Shown here: one piece after another, positions 1 to 7,701 of the stretch | Layout: each line of letters starts with the position of its first letter | How positions within the stretch are numbered: position 1 is the first letter of the stretch | NCBI GenBank assembly: GCA_944376035.1 | Contig: CALWBJ010000194.1 | Location: forward strand, 1-19,891 | DNA length: 19,891 nucleotides | Source: an uncultured Clostridia bacterium | Lineage (GTDB): Bacteria > Bacillota > Clostridia > Christensenellales > Borkfalkiaceae | Direction: 5' to 3' | Translations under genes and position numbers: made by a program | The notes under the pieces: generated by a model | What the model was told of the DNA's origin: nothing | Database searches by the model: none | Seen by the model: only the letters and a program-made list of their open reading frames with translations

Positions 1-978
1 AAGCACTCCGTCTTCAAGCGGCTGGCGCAGGGCTTGGAGAGTGGAGCGCGAGTACTCGGGCATCTCGTCTAAAAATAGAACCCCGTTATGCGCAAGGCTT
101 ATTTCACCGGGTTTTAATCTTGTTCCCCCGCCCGTCATCGCTACGGTGGTAGCGGTATGGTGAGGACTTCTGAACGGTCTTTTATAAATTATACCTTCTT
201 CGTTAATCAAGCCCGCGACCGAATGTATTTTGGTGGTTTCGAGCGCTTCCGCAAAACTCATGTCGGGCATGATAGTGGGAATACATTTTGCAAGCATGGT
301 CTTGCCCGTACCGGGCGCGCCCACAAACAGCAGATTATGCCCACCCGACACCGCCACTTCGAGCGCGCGTTTTGCAACCGCCTGACCTTTTACAAACGAC
401 AGGTCGGTATCGTAATGAATGTTTTTCTCGCCCGCAGTATATTTATGCTTTTCAACGGGCTCTAATACCGTTAGACCCGAAATATGGTCTATAACTTCTT
501 TAAGACTATTTGCGGCGACAATGTTTATTCCGTCCACAAAAGATGCTTCCGCGGCGTTACCCGAAGGTATTATGAACTTTTTATAGCCTTTGTCAAATGC
601 GGAGATAAGTATGGGAAGAACGCCGTTGATCCGCCTTAAACTTCCGTCAAGCGATAATTCGCCAAGAAAAACGGTATCTGAAAACTCAGCGGTTATCTGT
701 CCGCTCGCTTTCAGAACGCCTATTGCCAAGGCAAGGTCAAATGCCGAACCCTCCTTTTTAACGTCGGCAGGCGCAAAGTTGGCGGTTATTCTTCTTGTCG
801 GCACAGCCCTGCCGCTGTTTTTTATAGCCGAACGCACGCGCTCTTTGGACTCTTTTACCGCCGTGTCGGCAAGTCCCACTATCTCAAATGCGGGAAGTCC
901 GTTGTTTATATCCACTTCGACGCTGACGGGTATACCGCTTAGACCGTCGAGTGCAAAACTTGAAATCTTCGCTATCAT
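1..978 (-). CDS. comM: ComM/YifB-family Mg-chelatase-like AAA+ ATPase, 3' end outside window
   Basis: The gene runs off base 1; 326 codons are visible, read directly from the minus strand. The N-terminal domain (about residues 1-170, opening MIAKISSFALDG) is typical of YifB/ComM, with GLADTAVKES near 35-44 and RITANFAPADVKKEGSAFDL near 63-82. The AAA+ core follows: Walker A GAPGTGKT at 220-227, the family motif RPFRSPHHT at 268-276, and Walker B VLFLDEM at 300-306. The remaining C-terminal part (roughly 180 residues in homologs) is missing from the window. The ATG at 978 has GGTGAG (988-993) nine bases upstream and lies 30 bases after the previous stop. In well-studied relatives ComM is a hexameric helicase that aids branch migration during integration of transforming DNA; in Bacillota the role is less clear. 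It usually follows yraN and precedes dprA, so the neighbourhood agrees apart from three intervening genes. Family assignment is firm; competence function is inferred. Confidence 0.95.
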   Translation of the reverse strand, partial: MIAKISSFALDGLSGIPVSVEVDINNGLPAFEIVGLADTAVKESKERVRSAIKNSGRAVPTRRITANFAPADVKKEGSAFDLALAIGVLKASGQITAEFSDTVFLGELSLDGSLRRINGVLPILISAFDKGYKKFIIPSGNAAEASFVDGINIVAANSLKEVIDHISGLTVLEPVEKHKYTAGEKNIHYDTDLSFVKGQAVAKRALEVAVSGGHNLLFVGAPGTGKTMLAKCIPTIMPDMSFAEALETTKIHSVAGLINEEGIIYKRPFRSPHHTATTVAMTGGGTRLKPGEISLAHNGVLFLDEMPEYSRSTLQALRQPLEDGVL

Positions 979-1008
979 TTTATCACACTCACCGACAAAG
1001 AATTTTTA

Positions 1009-2970
1009 TCAGATGACCACGGGAGTAAGAGATTGCCAGGTAAATAAAGCATACGGCGCGGAAATTCCCGTAAGCGCAGGTACGGCAAGTATAAACGCTA
1101 CTGCCGCCGCAACGGTAACAACAAAGGTTATAATATTGAAAACGGTTACTTCTTTGCCGCGTATACTGAACAGTTTTTTGGATTTTTCCAACTCAAACGA
1201 ATATATGAGCGCAACCGCCGCACCCGACGCGAAAATACTCGCAGTATAATATCCGCCGACAGCCTTATCGGTACATATTAAATTAAGAAGCCAACCAAAA
1301 AGCCACATTGATAGGAATACCAAGTACGGGAAAGCAAATCCCATTTTTCTTCTGCTGTCAAGCCCTTTTCCTCTGCTGTCAATGAGGGTAAGAATAAGAT
1401 ATCCGCCGCAATACATAAGAGAAAAGAGGTTCAGGAAAGATACTATAATATTTCCGAAAACAAATTTATCCGCACTCTGAACTTCCACGCCTTGATTCAC
1501 TATCCAACCCAAAACGTTAAGCGAGTTTACCGCGTCGTAAGACGTGTGATTGACGGCGGTGAAGCCCGATAAGAAATGTTTAAGCGCATAACTGAACAGT
1601 CCCGTATTGGAATAAGCCGTACTGAATGTAGGATAACCGATAAGGAAAACAATGCTTATGAGTATTATAGGCAAGAATATAAATCCTGCCAAAGTGATGG
1701 CAAAAGTAAGAGTGAATTTATTCACATATTCGCGTCTGCAAAAGGAAAGTCCCGAAACATCCGCAGAATTTATTTCTGCTTTTCTTGCCGCATATGCTTT
1801 ATATTGACGGATAAATCCGAAAACAAGCATACCTATAAATACAGGCGCGAAAAAGAGCGCTTGAGATTTAGTTACCAGAGCAAGCGAGTATGCCGCTCCG
1901 CCGAGAAGCAGGTTAGTAAAGCCCTTAGCAGGTTTTTTGGAACTTATACCCTTTCTGCAAAATAAGTATAGCGAATAAGCCGTGCAGACAATAAAGAAAC
2001 TCATAAGCGCGTCGGCTTGTCCGAGCGTTGCAAATCCCAAAGAAAATCCGCCGACTGCAAAAAGCAGTGCAAATAAAAACCCGTAAGAACTCTTGTTGAA
2101 CGCCATTTTTCCGAAAAAATATAAAACGGGGATAGTGCCTAACGTGAAAAGCAATGGAATTATTCTGAGCCCGAAAGTGTTAGCGCCGAATATCAGAATG
2201 CCTAAGCCCATGAGATATTGCGCCGCGGGATTTACCGTTTTATCAACAAAAGTTCCCCGTCCCGCATAAAGGTCTCTTATTCCGTCAAGCGTATAACTTT
2301 CGGATTCCGTAAAAATCGTTCTTTTGTCGTTATTGTATTTACCGTCCGATATACGGTTTACGTCAAACTTATTCTGCTCGTCGATAAGCAGATTTGCAAG
2401 CGCTATTCCGTCATCTTCTTTATTTATTTCAGAACTATCGGCAAAAGAGGTATAAAGCCCGGTTTTTCCGCCCGAAGCAAGAGGTGTGGCTTTTAAGAGA
2501 GTCTTTACGCCCTTATCGTTTTTACCGACAAACGCGACCTCGTTGATTTTTACTGTTGATTTAGTCGCTATATATAAATAGTTTCTTGTAGAATAGGTAA
2601 CGTCCGAACAAAGCCTGACCCAGCCGCCCGGTATCATATCGTCGGCGTCGTTATCGAACGTTTTTGTAACGTAACTGTATCTTCCCGATGAGCCGCTTGC
2701 AAAACCCGTATAAAAAGTTACCGAATTGCCGCCGCTACTGTGGTCGGGCCCCCCGAGGTTTATCCAGACACTGTCCATTTCGTTACCGTCAGAGTAACTT
2801 ACCGAATAAAATACGGCGTCGGAATAATCGACTTTATCAAGATTACCGGTCTGATAATAAGTAGACGGCGCGCCGAAATTACCGAGCCCCAGACATGCCA
2901 GCACAGTAAAGCACACTCCCAAAACTACCGCAAACACTCCCCAGATATTCTTTTGCAAAAAACTTTTCAT
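1009..2970 (-). CDS. PMT/ArnT-like GT-C membrane glycosyltransferase with extracytoplasmic N-terminal domain
   Basis: A 653-residue polytopic membrane protein. One N-terminal membrane helix (about residues 8-30) is followed by a soluble, Gly/Ser/Tyr-rich, probably beta-sandwich domain (about 35-165, with VWINLGG at 68-74). After a linker the helices of a PMT/GT39-like GT-C enzyme begin: NPAAQYLMGLGILIFG at 247-262, GLRIIPLLFTLGTIPVLY at 267-284, LGQADALMSFF at 316-326 and VTKSQALFFAP at 366-376. Such enzymes move sugars from polyprenyl-phosphate donors to proteins or surface polymers on the outer membrane face; donor and acceptor are unknown here. I chose the ATG at 2970 because GAAAGAGG lies just upstream; an in-frame TTG at 3015 would add 15 polar residues with weaker support. 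The usual HPPLG motif reads NPAAQ. A terminator lies between rplS and this gene, so it probably has its own promoter, which I could not place with confidence. Confidence 0.85.
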   Translation of the reverse strand: MKSFLQKNIWGVFAVVLGVCFTVLACLGLGNFGAPSTYYQTGNLDKVDYSDAVFYSVSYSDGNEMDSVWINLGGPDHSSGGNSVTFYTGFASGSSGRYSYVTKTFDNDADDMIPGGWVRLCSDVTYSTRNYLYIATKSTVKINEVAFVGKNDKGVKTLLKATPLASGGKTGLYTSFADSSEINKEDDGIALANLLIDEQNKFDVNRISDGKYNNDKRTIFTESESYTLDGIRDLYAGRGTFVDKTVNPAAQYLMGLGILIFGANTFGLRIIPLLFTLGTIPVLYFFGKMAFNKSSYGFLFALLFAVGGFSLGFATLGQADALMSFFIVCTAYSLYLFCRKGISSKKPAKGFTNLLLGGAAYSLALVTKSQALFFAPVFIGMLVFGFIRQYKAYAARKAEINSADVSGLSFCRREYVNKFTLTFAITLAGFIFLPIILISIVFLIGYPTFSTAYSNTGLFSYALKHFLSGFTAVNHTSYDAVNSLNVLGWIVNQGVEVQSADKFVFGNIIVSFLNLFSLMYCGGYLILTLIDSRGKGLDSRRKMGFAFPYLVFLSMWLFGWLLNLICTDKAVGGYYTASIFASGAAVALIYSFELEKSKKLFSIRGKEVTVFNIITFVVTVAAAVAFILAVPALTGISAPYALFTWQSLTPVVI

Positions 2971-3221
2971 ATAACCTCTTTCCCCGCTCTGCAAATCAAA
3001 CCTTTTTAACGGCAAATCATTTTATCCGTTAATCGGATGTAATTTATTTGCTATTTTACAACGGTACGACTTTTGTTTATGATGTTTACACGGAAAACAA
3101 CTTTTATTGAATCTAATTAAAGTGCTTTAATAGTAAAATACACAATTTCCCAGTATAAAACCATTATAGATTATTATATAATATTTACATTTAATTTTCA
3201 AGGAAAAATCTGCCTGTTACT

Positions 3222-3258
3222 AAAAAAAATAAGGACTTCCTAAATTCGGACAGTCCTT
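3222..3258 (-). terminator. Rho-independent terminator after rplS
   Basis: On the minus strand AAGGACT (3258-3252) pairs with AGTCCTT (3237-3231). The stem continues as TCC/GGA past one bulged G, closing a 7-base loop. One base later comes a run of eight T residues (complement of 3222-3229). It starts about 15 bases after the rplS stop, which suits a terminator of a single-gene rplS unit. Confidence 0.9.
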
Positions 3259-3273
3259 TATCTTTCAGTTTGA

Positions 3274-3621
3274 TTACCTTGCTATTTCTTTTACTTTTGC
3301 GGCCTTACCCGTTCTCGCTCTGAGATAATAAAGTTTCGCGCGGCGAACCTTACCTTTTCTCATGACCTTGATGTCGGCAACTTTGGGTGAGTGAATGGGG
3401 AAAGTTTTTTCCACACCTACGCCGAAAGACATTCTTCTTACCGTAAACGTTTCGGAAATGCCGCCGTGTTTTCTGGCGATAACTATTCCTTCGAAAGCCT
3501 GCAACCTTTCTCTGTCGCCTTCAATGACCTTTACCATTACCTTAACGGTATCGCCAACCGAAAATTCGGGAACGCTCGGCTTTAAATTCTCTTTGTTTAT
3601 TGCATCGATTATGCTGCTCAT
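3274..3621 (-). CDS. rplS: 50S ribosomal protein L19
   Basis: 115 residues, the usual L19 length. Clear family signatures are FSVGDTVKV at 21-29, RLQAFEGIVIARK at 39-51, GISETFTVRR at 54-63, GVGVEKTFPIHSP at 67-79 and RRAKLYYLR at 93-101. L19 sits at the 30S-50S interface of the ribosome. The ATG at 3621 follows GGAGG (3632-3636) with a 10-base spacer. The gene stands alone: a sigma-A promoter (3695-3723) and a roughly 65-base leader lie upstream, and a strong terminator lies just downstream. In most Bacillota rplS directly follows trmD; here it lies between the yraN region and comM, so it has been relocated relative to the common order. Nothing in the sequence suggests a defect. Confidence 0.98.
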   Translation of the reverse strand: MSSIIDAINKENLKPSVPEFSVGDTVKVMVKVIEGDRERLQAFEGIVIARKHGGISETFTVRRMSFGVGVEKTFPIHSPKVADIKVMRKGKVRRAKLYYLRARTGKAAKVKEIAR

Positions 3622-3688
3622 TGTGCTTTATCCTCCATATAAACTAAGCGTTCATTGAACATTAAAGTTAAGCGGAACGCCCGAAAGC
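3622..3688 (-). promoter_or_regulatory. Structured 5' leader of rplS, candidate L19 leader
   Basis: The untranslated region between the predicted start site (near 3688) and the rplS ATG contains GCGTTC (3680-3675), which can pair with GAACGC (3653-3648). GTTC (3660-3657) can pair instead with GAAC (3653-3650), so the two pairings compete for the same bases. Ribosomal protein leaders with autogenous control, including an L19 leader class, are known in Bacillota. Whether this one matches that class has not been tested. The ribosome binding site at 3632-3636 lies downstream of both helices. Confidence 0.45.
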
Positions 3689-3694
3689 CTATCT

Positions 3695-3723
3695 ATAATA
3701 TCATTTTTTTTGCCGTTTGGCAA
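3695..3723 (-). promoter_or_regulatory. Sigma-A promoter of rplS
   Basis: On the minus strand a -35 box TTGCCA (3723-3718) is separated by exactly 17 bases from a -10 box TATTAT (3700-3695). Each box matches consensus at five of six positions. The predicted start is near 3688, giving a leader of about 67 bases before the rplS ATG. Confidence 0.85.
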
Positions 3724-3860
3724 GCATTTTTATATAATTTACCTAAATATTATATTTTTTACGCTGATTTTTTCTTTCTGTCAGTTTTTATTCTTGTATA
3801 AAAACATTTTTATAATATCTCAGCAATTTATATCCGTTTTTAATTCGAATATTTAGTCTT

Positions 3861-4532
3861 TTAAAATTCTCCGAATCCGCCGTCTGATCCGTTTCTGTCT
3901 ATATAATCGCAATAATCGTTTACCATTCTTATTCTTTTTATCTGCGTAAAAATAGCCAAAGATAATATACCTATCGAAACAACAAATATGACGATTATAA
4001 GAATCAGTCCCGTAATTTTACCGTTATCGAATTTAAGAACCGAATCGGTCATATTTTCAAAACTTTTTACGAGCGCAACTTCAAGATTATCCGCGTTTCC
4101 TTTAAGATAATTTTCCATATCTTTCTGAAAAGAATTAAATATTGTGTTAGTTACAATACTCGCCGTGTCGTTTCCTGCCATATCCAGCCATATATAAAAA
4201 CCGTCGTCGCTTACAACTACCATTATCATGTAATGACCTTCGTCGTCAAACCTGTCAAGATAATAATCGTAGGCATAATCTTCAAGAGTATATTTTGAAA
4301 GCGTCCCGTATACTCTATCGGGGAAAGAACTTTCCGCTAATATACACACAAACGGTTCCGCTCCCGTCTTATCGTAAAAGGCTTTCATGCAGGCGTCAAA
4401 ACTTTCGGTATCTTTTACAAGTCCCTTCTCGTCATAAAGATAAACTCCGCTCGGAACACATACATTGTTTTTCAGTCTTCGTGGAATTAAATCGCTGATA
4501 GTAAATATTTTAATAATAAAAAGTAAATATTT
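3861..4532 (-). pseudogene. TPM-domain membrane protein, apparently 5'-truncated
   Basis: The frame is open from just after the yraN stop (4536-4538) to a TAA at 3861, 223 codons. The first ATG is at 4388 (175 residues) and has no Shine-Dalgarno site. Forty-eight sense codons precede it without any ATG, GTG or TTG, and they look protein-like (GVYLYDEKGLVKDTESFDAC just before that ATG). The body resembles TPM domains: MKAFYDKTGAEPFVCIL, YTLEDYAYDYYLDRF, EGHYMIMVVVSDDGFYIWLD. A membrane helix follows (TGLILIIVIFVVSIGILSLAIF), then a short tail GGFGEF. TPM proteins normally begin with a signal peptide or membrane anchor before the domain; that part is missing here. I infer a truncated, probably non-functional gene. 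The alternative is a 175-residue protein from the ATG at 4388, possibly through translational coupling. The exact function of the family is uncertain. Confidence 0.6.
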
Positions 4533-4535
4533 TTA

Positions 4536-4901
4536 CTAAAAGCCGAAAGCGTTTTCTATATGGTTTATTTCGCCGTTTTCAATCTCGATAACGTCAAAAC
4601 GGCAAGGCGCATCGGTGAGTTTATTTTTTTGCAGATATTCAGACGCCACCATATAATATTTATCCCGCTTTTTCAAAGTTACCGCTTCGGACGGCGCACC
4701 GAAATCATCGTTTATGCGTGTTTTTACTTCAATAAAAACTACCGTGTCGCCGTCTTTGGCTATTATGTCTATTTCACCTATACGTGTTTTAAAATTTCTT
4801 TCTGTAATTTTATAGCCTTTATCGCTCAGGAACTCCGCCGCTTTGTTTTCGCCTGCGCGCCCCAGAAATTTTTTATAAAAGTTTTTCTGTGCAATCTGCA
4901 A
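4536..4901 (-). CDS. yraN: UPF0102 family YraN, endonuclease-fold protein
   Basis: 121 residues, a usual length for the family. The pattern GRAGENKAAEFL (14-25), NFKTRIGEIDIIAKDGDTVVFIEVK (36-60) and RFDVIEI (101-107) is that of YraN/UPF0102. The fold is related to RecB-type nucleases, with GEID (42-45) and EVK (58-60) carrying the likely metal-binding acidic and lysine residues. Its biological role is not firmly established. The start is TTG at 4901, supported by a full AAGGAG (4910-4915) eight bases upstream; starting later would lose the conserved GRAGE segment. It therefore overlaps the end of rnhB by 76 bases, in another frame. The rnhB-yraN order is common in Bacillota and implies co-transcription and translational coupling. 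Confidence 0.93.
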   Translation of the reverse strand: MQIAQKNFYKKFLGRAGENKAAEFLSDKGYKITERNFKTRIGEIDIIAKDGDTVVFIEVKTRINDDFGAPSEAVTLKKRDKYYMVASEYLQKNKLTDAPCRFDVIEIENGEINHIENAFGF

Positions 4902-5452
4902 GGTCCTATCTCCTTGATTTTTTCTATATGCGCTTTTGTGCCGTACCCTTTGTGTTTTTCAAATCCGTATTGCGGAAACTCTTTTGCGTATTCTTCCATA
5001 AGTTCGTCCCTGTAAACTTTTGCGACTATGGATGCGCAGGCCACGGTATAGCTTTTCAAATCGCCCTTTACTATGTATTCGGCATTTATGGGAAGATGAG
5101 TATTCACTCCGTCCACAAGAGTTATATCAGGCTTGACGGAAAGACCATCTACCGCCTCGGTCATGCATTTTTTTACTGCGGATAAAATATTTATGGAGTC
5201 TATCTCTTCTTCGTCAATCGAACATATATTAAACGCGACCGCAGTTTCCCGGATTTTTTCCGAAAGTTTTTTTCTTACCGAAGGCGAAAGTTTTTTGCTG
5301 TCGTCAACTCCTTCTATCAGTCGGTCATAAGGCATAATTATCGCGCAGCACACAACAGGTCCCGCAAGCGGTCCCCGTCCGACTTCATCCACTCCCGCAA
5401 TAATTTTATATCCGTTTTCCAGACATTTCCTTTCGAATAATAATTTATCCAT
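4826..5452 (-). CDS. rnhB: Ribonuclease HII
   Basis: 208 residues. RNase HII cuts the RNA strand of RNA-DNA hybrids and removes ribonucleotides misincorporated in DNA. The active-site motif VDEVGRGPLAGPVV (21-34) supplies D22 and E23; D114 (in LVDG) and D131 (in VKGD) complete the four metal-binding acids. Further signatures are DDSKKLS (50-56), ASIVAKVYRD (140-149), GYGTKAH and the closing LHRKTF. After LHRKTF the protein continues for about 20 polar residues, which correspond to the overlap with yraN. The ATG at 5452 has no clear Shine-Dalgarno site. The 128 AT-rich bases before it hold only a weak promoter candidate (TTGATA, 15 bases, GATAAT), so it may be read from the rbgA transcript. 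Confidence 0.97.
   Translation of the reverse strand: MDKLLFERKCLENGYKIIAGVDEVGRGPLAGPVVCCAIIMPYDRLIEGVDDSKKLSPSVRKKLSEKIRETAVAFNICSIDEEEIDSINILSAVKKCMTEAVDGLSVKPDITLVDGVNTHLPINAEYIVKGDLKSYTVACASIVAKVYRDELMEEYAKEFPQYGFEKHKGYGTKAHIEKIKEIGPCRLHRKTFIKNFWGAQAKTKRRSS
4910..4915 (-). promoter_or_regulatory. Ribosome binding site that sets the TTG start of yraN
   Basis: AAGGAG on the minus strand lies eight bases upstream of TTG at 4899-4901. It sits inside the rnhB coding sequence, so ribosomes can load on yraN while rnhB is still being read. Confidence 0.8.
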
Positions 5453-5581
5453 ATATTTTAATATAAGTTAAAACAATATAATTTTAAAATAAAATAAATT
5501 ACATCAATTTATATTTTATAAAACGCTAATTGTAATTATCAGTATTAAACGTACATATCAATATTTAATAATGTGAAAAAA

Positions 5582-6415
5582 TCAGTCAAGAAGTATTTTT
5601 CCTATCCTACCTTTTCTGAAATCGTCAATAACTGCGACCGCGCACCTTTCGTAGTCGCACTCGCCGCCCTTCATGATAAAGCCGCGCCTTATACAAATTT
5701 TATTGAACAATTCCGGCGCGGGAAGAGAAGGGTCGTCTATACCGTATTTTTCTTTGAGTAAATGCGGATATCTTTCTGCGAGAAATTTAATAAGTTCATA
5801 AGCAAGGTCGGAAAAATCCAGGTTAGCATCGTTCATACTGCCTATAAACGCCAGATGCATTGCGAGAGTCTGATTTTCAAACGCAGGCGGCATGGTACCG
5901 GGCGTGTCTAAAAGTTCGAGGTCTCTAAGTCTTACCCACTGTCTGCCTCGGGTTACTCCCGCTTTATTGCCCGTCATAGTCTTTTTGCCGCCCGAAAGGG
6001 CGTTTATTATAGTCGATTTACCCGTGTTAGGTATTCCCGCTACCATTATTCTTACGGGCTTAAAGATTCCTTTTTCTTTGTTTTTATCAAGTTTCTCTTT
6101 TAAAAGCGAAAAAATTTCCGAATACAGAAGGTCTACCGTCTTTTTATCGACAGCGCTTACGGCAACCGCGCGTCTTCCTTCGTTTTTAAAAGACGCAAGC
6201 GTTAATTTTATATCTTTATCGGTAACCAGGTCGCTCTTGTTTATAACATACAGAATTTTTTTATTTATAAACAGTTTATCGAGTTTTCCGTTCAGCGAGG
6301 CGTGCGGAGCCCTGGCGTCCAGCACAAGCAAAACGCCGTCCACGAGTTTTACGCTCTCCTCCATCATTCTCATCGCCTTGGTCATATGACCTGGAAACCA
6401 CTGTAAATGCTGCAT
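5582..6415 (-). CDS. rbgA: Ribosome biogenesis GTPase RbgA/YlqF
   Basis: 277 residues with the circularly permuted GTPase order typical of YlqF/RbgA: G4 NKSD at 59-62, G5 around SA at 87-88, then G1 GIPNTGKS at 127-134, G2 GVT at 153-155 and G3 DTPG at 170-173. The N-terminal QWFPGHM contains H10, equivalent to the catalytic histidine 9 of the Bacillus subtilis protein. A C-terminal helical domain (about 190-277) binds the ribosome. The enzyme helps finish the 50S subunit in the cytoplasm. The gene follows trmD by 70 bases, and AGGA lies about 12 bases before the ATG. The rbgA-rnhB pairing is the ordinary order in Bacillota. Confidence 0.97.
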   Translation of the reverse strand: MQHLQWFPGHMTKAMRMMEESVKLVDGVLLVLDARAPHASLNGKLDKLFINKKILYVINKSDLVTDKDIKLTLASFKNEGRRAVAVSAVDKKTVDLLYSEIFSLLKEKLDKNKEKGIFKPVRIMVAGIPNTGKSTIINALSGGKKTMTGNKAGVTRGRQWVRLRDLELLDTPGTMPPAFENQTLAMHLAFIGSMNDANLDFSDLAYELIKFLAERYPHLLKEKYGIDDPSLPAPELFNKICIRRGFIMKGGECDYERCAVAVIDDFRKGRIGKILLD

Positions 6416-6485
6416 GTTAAAATTTAATCCTGTTTTTTAAATTATTTATCTATGTTGATATAAAAAATTTTTGCCGATATAAAAA

Positions 6486-7202
6486 TTATTTTTGTTTTTT
6501 ATTCTTTTTTGTCGGCTTATCATCTGATACAGGCGTGGCTTTTATCAGGTCGGGTCGTTTTTGCATTGTTATTTTCAAAGCCTCTTGTTCGCGCCATTTA
6601 TCGACTTCTTTATGATTTCCGCTTAAAAGCACATCGGGAACTTTCAATCCCATAAATTCCTGAGGGCGGGTATACTGCGGATACTCCAAAAGCCCTGCGG
6701 AAAAACTTTCCTGCATAAGCGATTCTCTGTTTATAACTCCGTCCACGTATCGGCTGACCGCGTCTACAACCGCCATCGCGGGGATTTCTCCGCCCGTAAG
6801 GACAAAATCTCCGACCGAAAGTTCTTCGTCGATATATAGGTCAATAACCCGCTGGTCCACCCCTTCGTAATGACCGCATAAAAGCAAAATTCTGTCAAGA
6901 AGTGCGTATTCCGTTACTACGCTCTGATTAAAAACTCTGCCTTTCGGAGAAAGATAAATTCTTTTGGCTTTATGATTTTTATCGACCGCCTCTATCGCGG
7001 AGGCTATGGGCTGAGCCATCATGACCATTCCCGCTCCGCCGCCGAAAGGCGCGTCATCGCACTTTTTATGTTTATCGAGCGTGTAGTCGCGTATATCGGT
7101 AATAACTATTTCCAGTTTTCCGCCGTTTACAGCCCTGCCTATTATGCTTTCTTTAAGCGGCGCGAACATCTCGGGAAAAAGAGTAAGAATATCAATCCTC
7201 AT
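6486..7202 (-). CDS. trmD: tRNA (guanine-N1-)-methyltransferase TrmD
   Basis: 238 residues. TrmD methylates G37 of tRNAs with a G at position 36, using S-adenosylmethionine, and so prevents +1 frameshifting. The SPOUT knot is visible: LLLCGHYEGVDQRV (106-119), SVGDFVLTGGE (129-139) and YPQYTRPQEFMGLKVPDVLLSGNH (174-197). The segment APFGGGAGMVM (51-61) is also standard. The position of E. coli general base D169 holds E165; acidic residues of both kinds occur there in Bacillota as far as I recall. The C-terminal tail after about residue 222 is short and lysine-rich. The ATG at 7202 lies inside the end of rimM (11-base overlap) with GAGG/GGGG bases upstream, so translation is coupled to rimM. 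Confidence 0.98.
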   Translation of the reverse strand: MRIDILTLFPEMFAPLKESIIGRAVNGGKLEIVITDIRDYTLDKHKKCDDAPFGGGAGMVMMAQPIASAIEAVDKNHKAKRIYLSPKGRVFNQSVVTEYALLDRILLLCGHYEGVDQRVIDLYIDEELSVGDFVLTGGEIPAMAVVDAVSRYVDGVINRESLMQESFSAGLLEYPQYTRPQEFMGLKVPDVLLSGNHKEVDKWREQEALKITMQKRPDLIKATPVSDDKPTKKNKKQK

Positions 7203-7701
7203 AACACCCCACCTCTTCGAGCCGCTTCTTTTTCACCGTTACAGTTTTTTCTTCAACGTCTACTCTTATCACTAAGTCTTTTAAAAACGGAAAACGCAGA
7301 ATTTTTCCGTCTTCGCAAAGGACGGTAAAAATATCGGTTCTGGCGCTTGTTACATCGGTGATTTTACCAACTTTTTCGCCCGCGTCGGTGATAAGAGCGC
7401 AGTCAATGATATCCGCAATGAAAAAAGTGTCCTCTTTGAGTTCTACCGCATCCTCGCGCTTAACGCACATAAATTTACCGCGTAAAAGTTCGGCGGCATT
7501 CCTGTCGTTTACACCGCTTAACGCCGCTATAACCGCTTCCGCCCCCACTTTAACGGATAAAACCCGATAGTTTTCTCCGTCAATTATTACGTTTTTCAGT
7601 TTTAAAAAACGCGCAGGGTCGTCGGTAAGGGGTTGGACTTTTACTTCGCCCTTTATACCCTGCGGCTTTGTTATCAATCCTATTTTTAAATAATCGTTCA
7701 T
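7192..7701 (-). CDS. rimM: 16S rRNA processing protein RimM
   Basis: 169 residues, standard for RimM, which binds ribosomal protein S19 in the 30S head and helps mature the 3' domain of 16S rRNA. The N-terminal RimM domain has IGLITKPQGIKGEVKVQPLTDDPARF (7-32) and NAAELLRGKFMCV (68-80). The C-terminal PRC-barrel has TDAGEKVGKITDV followed by FPFLKDLVIRVDVEEKTVTV. The gene overlaps trmD by 11 bases. Upstream, 252 bases and a probable terminator separate it from khpA. It therefore seems to open a separate rimM-trmD unit, although no convincing promoter could be placed in that gap. Its own ribosome binding site is weak (AGAGAA before the ATG at 7701). Confidence 0.96.
   Translation of the reverse strand: MNDYLKIGLITKPQGIKGEVKVQPLTDDPARFLKLKNVIIDGENYRVLSVKVGAEAVIAALSGVNDRNAAELLRGKFMCVKREDAVELKEDTFFIADIIDCALITDAGEKVGKITDVTSARTDIFTVLCEDGKILRFPFLKDLVIRVDVEEKTVTVKKKRLEEVGCYED

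Noticed and set aside
590..1249. A 219-codon open frame on the plus strand
   Set aside because: It lies opposite comM and the end of the membrane glycosyltransferase, has no ribosome binding site and resembles no family. It is an antisense shadow, like the other long plus-strand frames opposite ftsY, ffh and smc.
6457..6494. Two near-identical AT-rich segments, GATATAAAAAATTTTTG and GATATAAAAATTATTTTTG
   Set aside because: Low-complexity A/T runs between rbgA and trmD. Such matches are expected by chance and there is no further structure.
6486..7202. TrmD has Glu where E. coli has general base Asp169
   Set aside because: From memory, acidic variation at this position is common in Bacillota TrmD, and all other motifs are intact. 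I do not treat it as a functional change.
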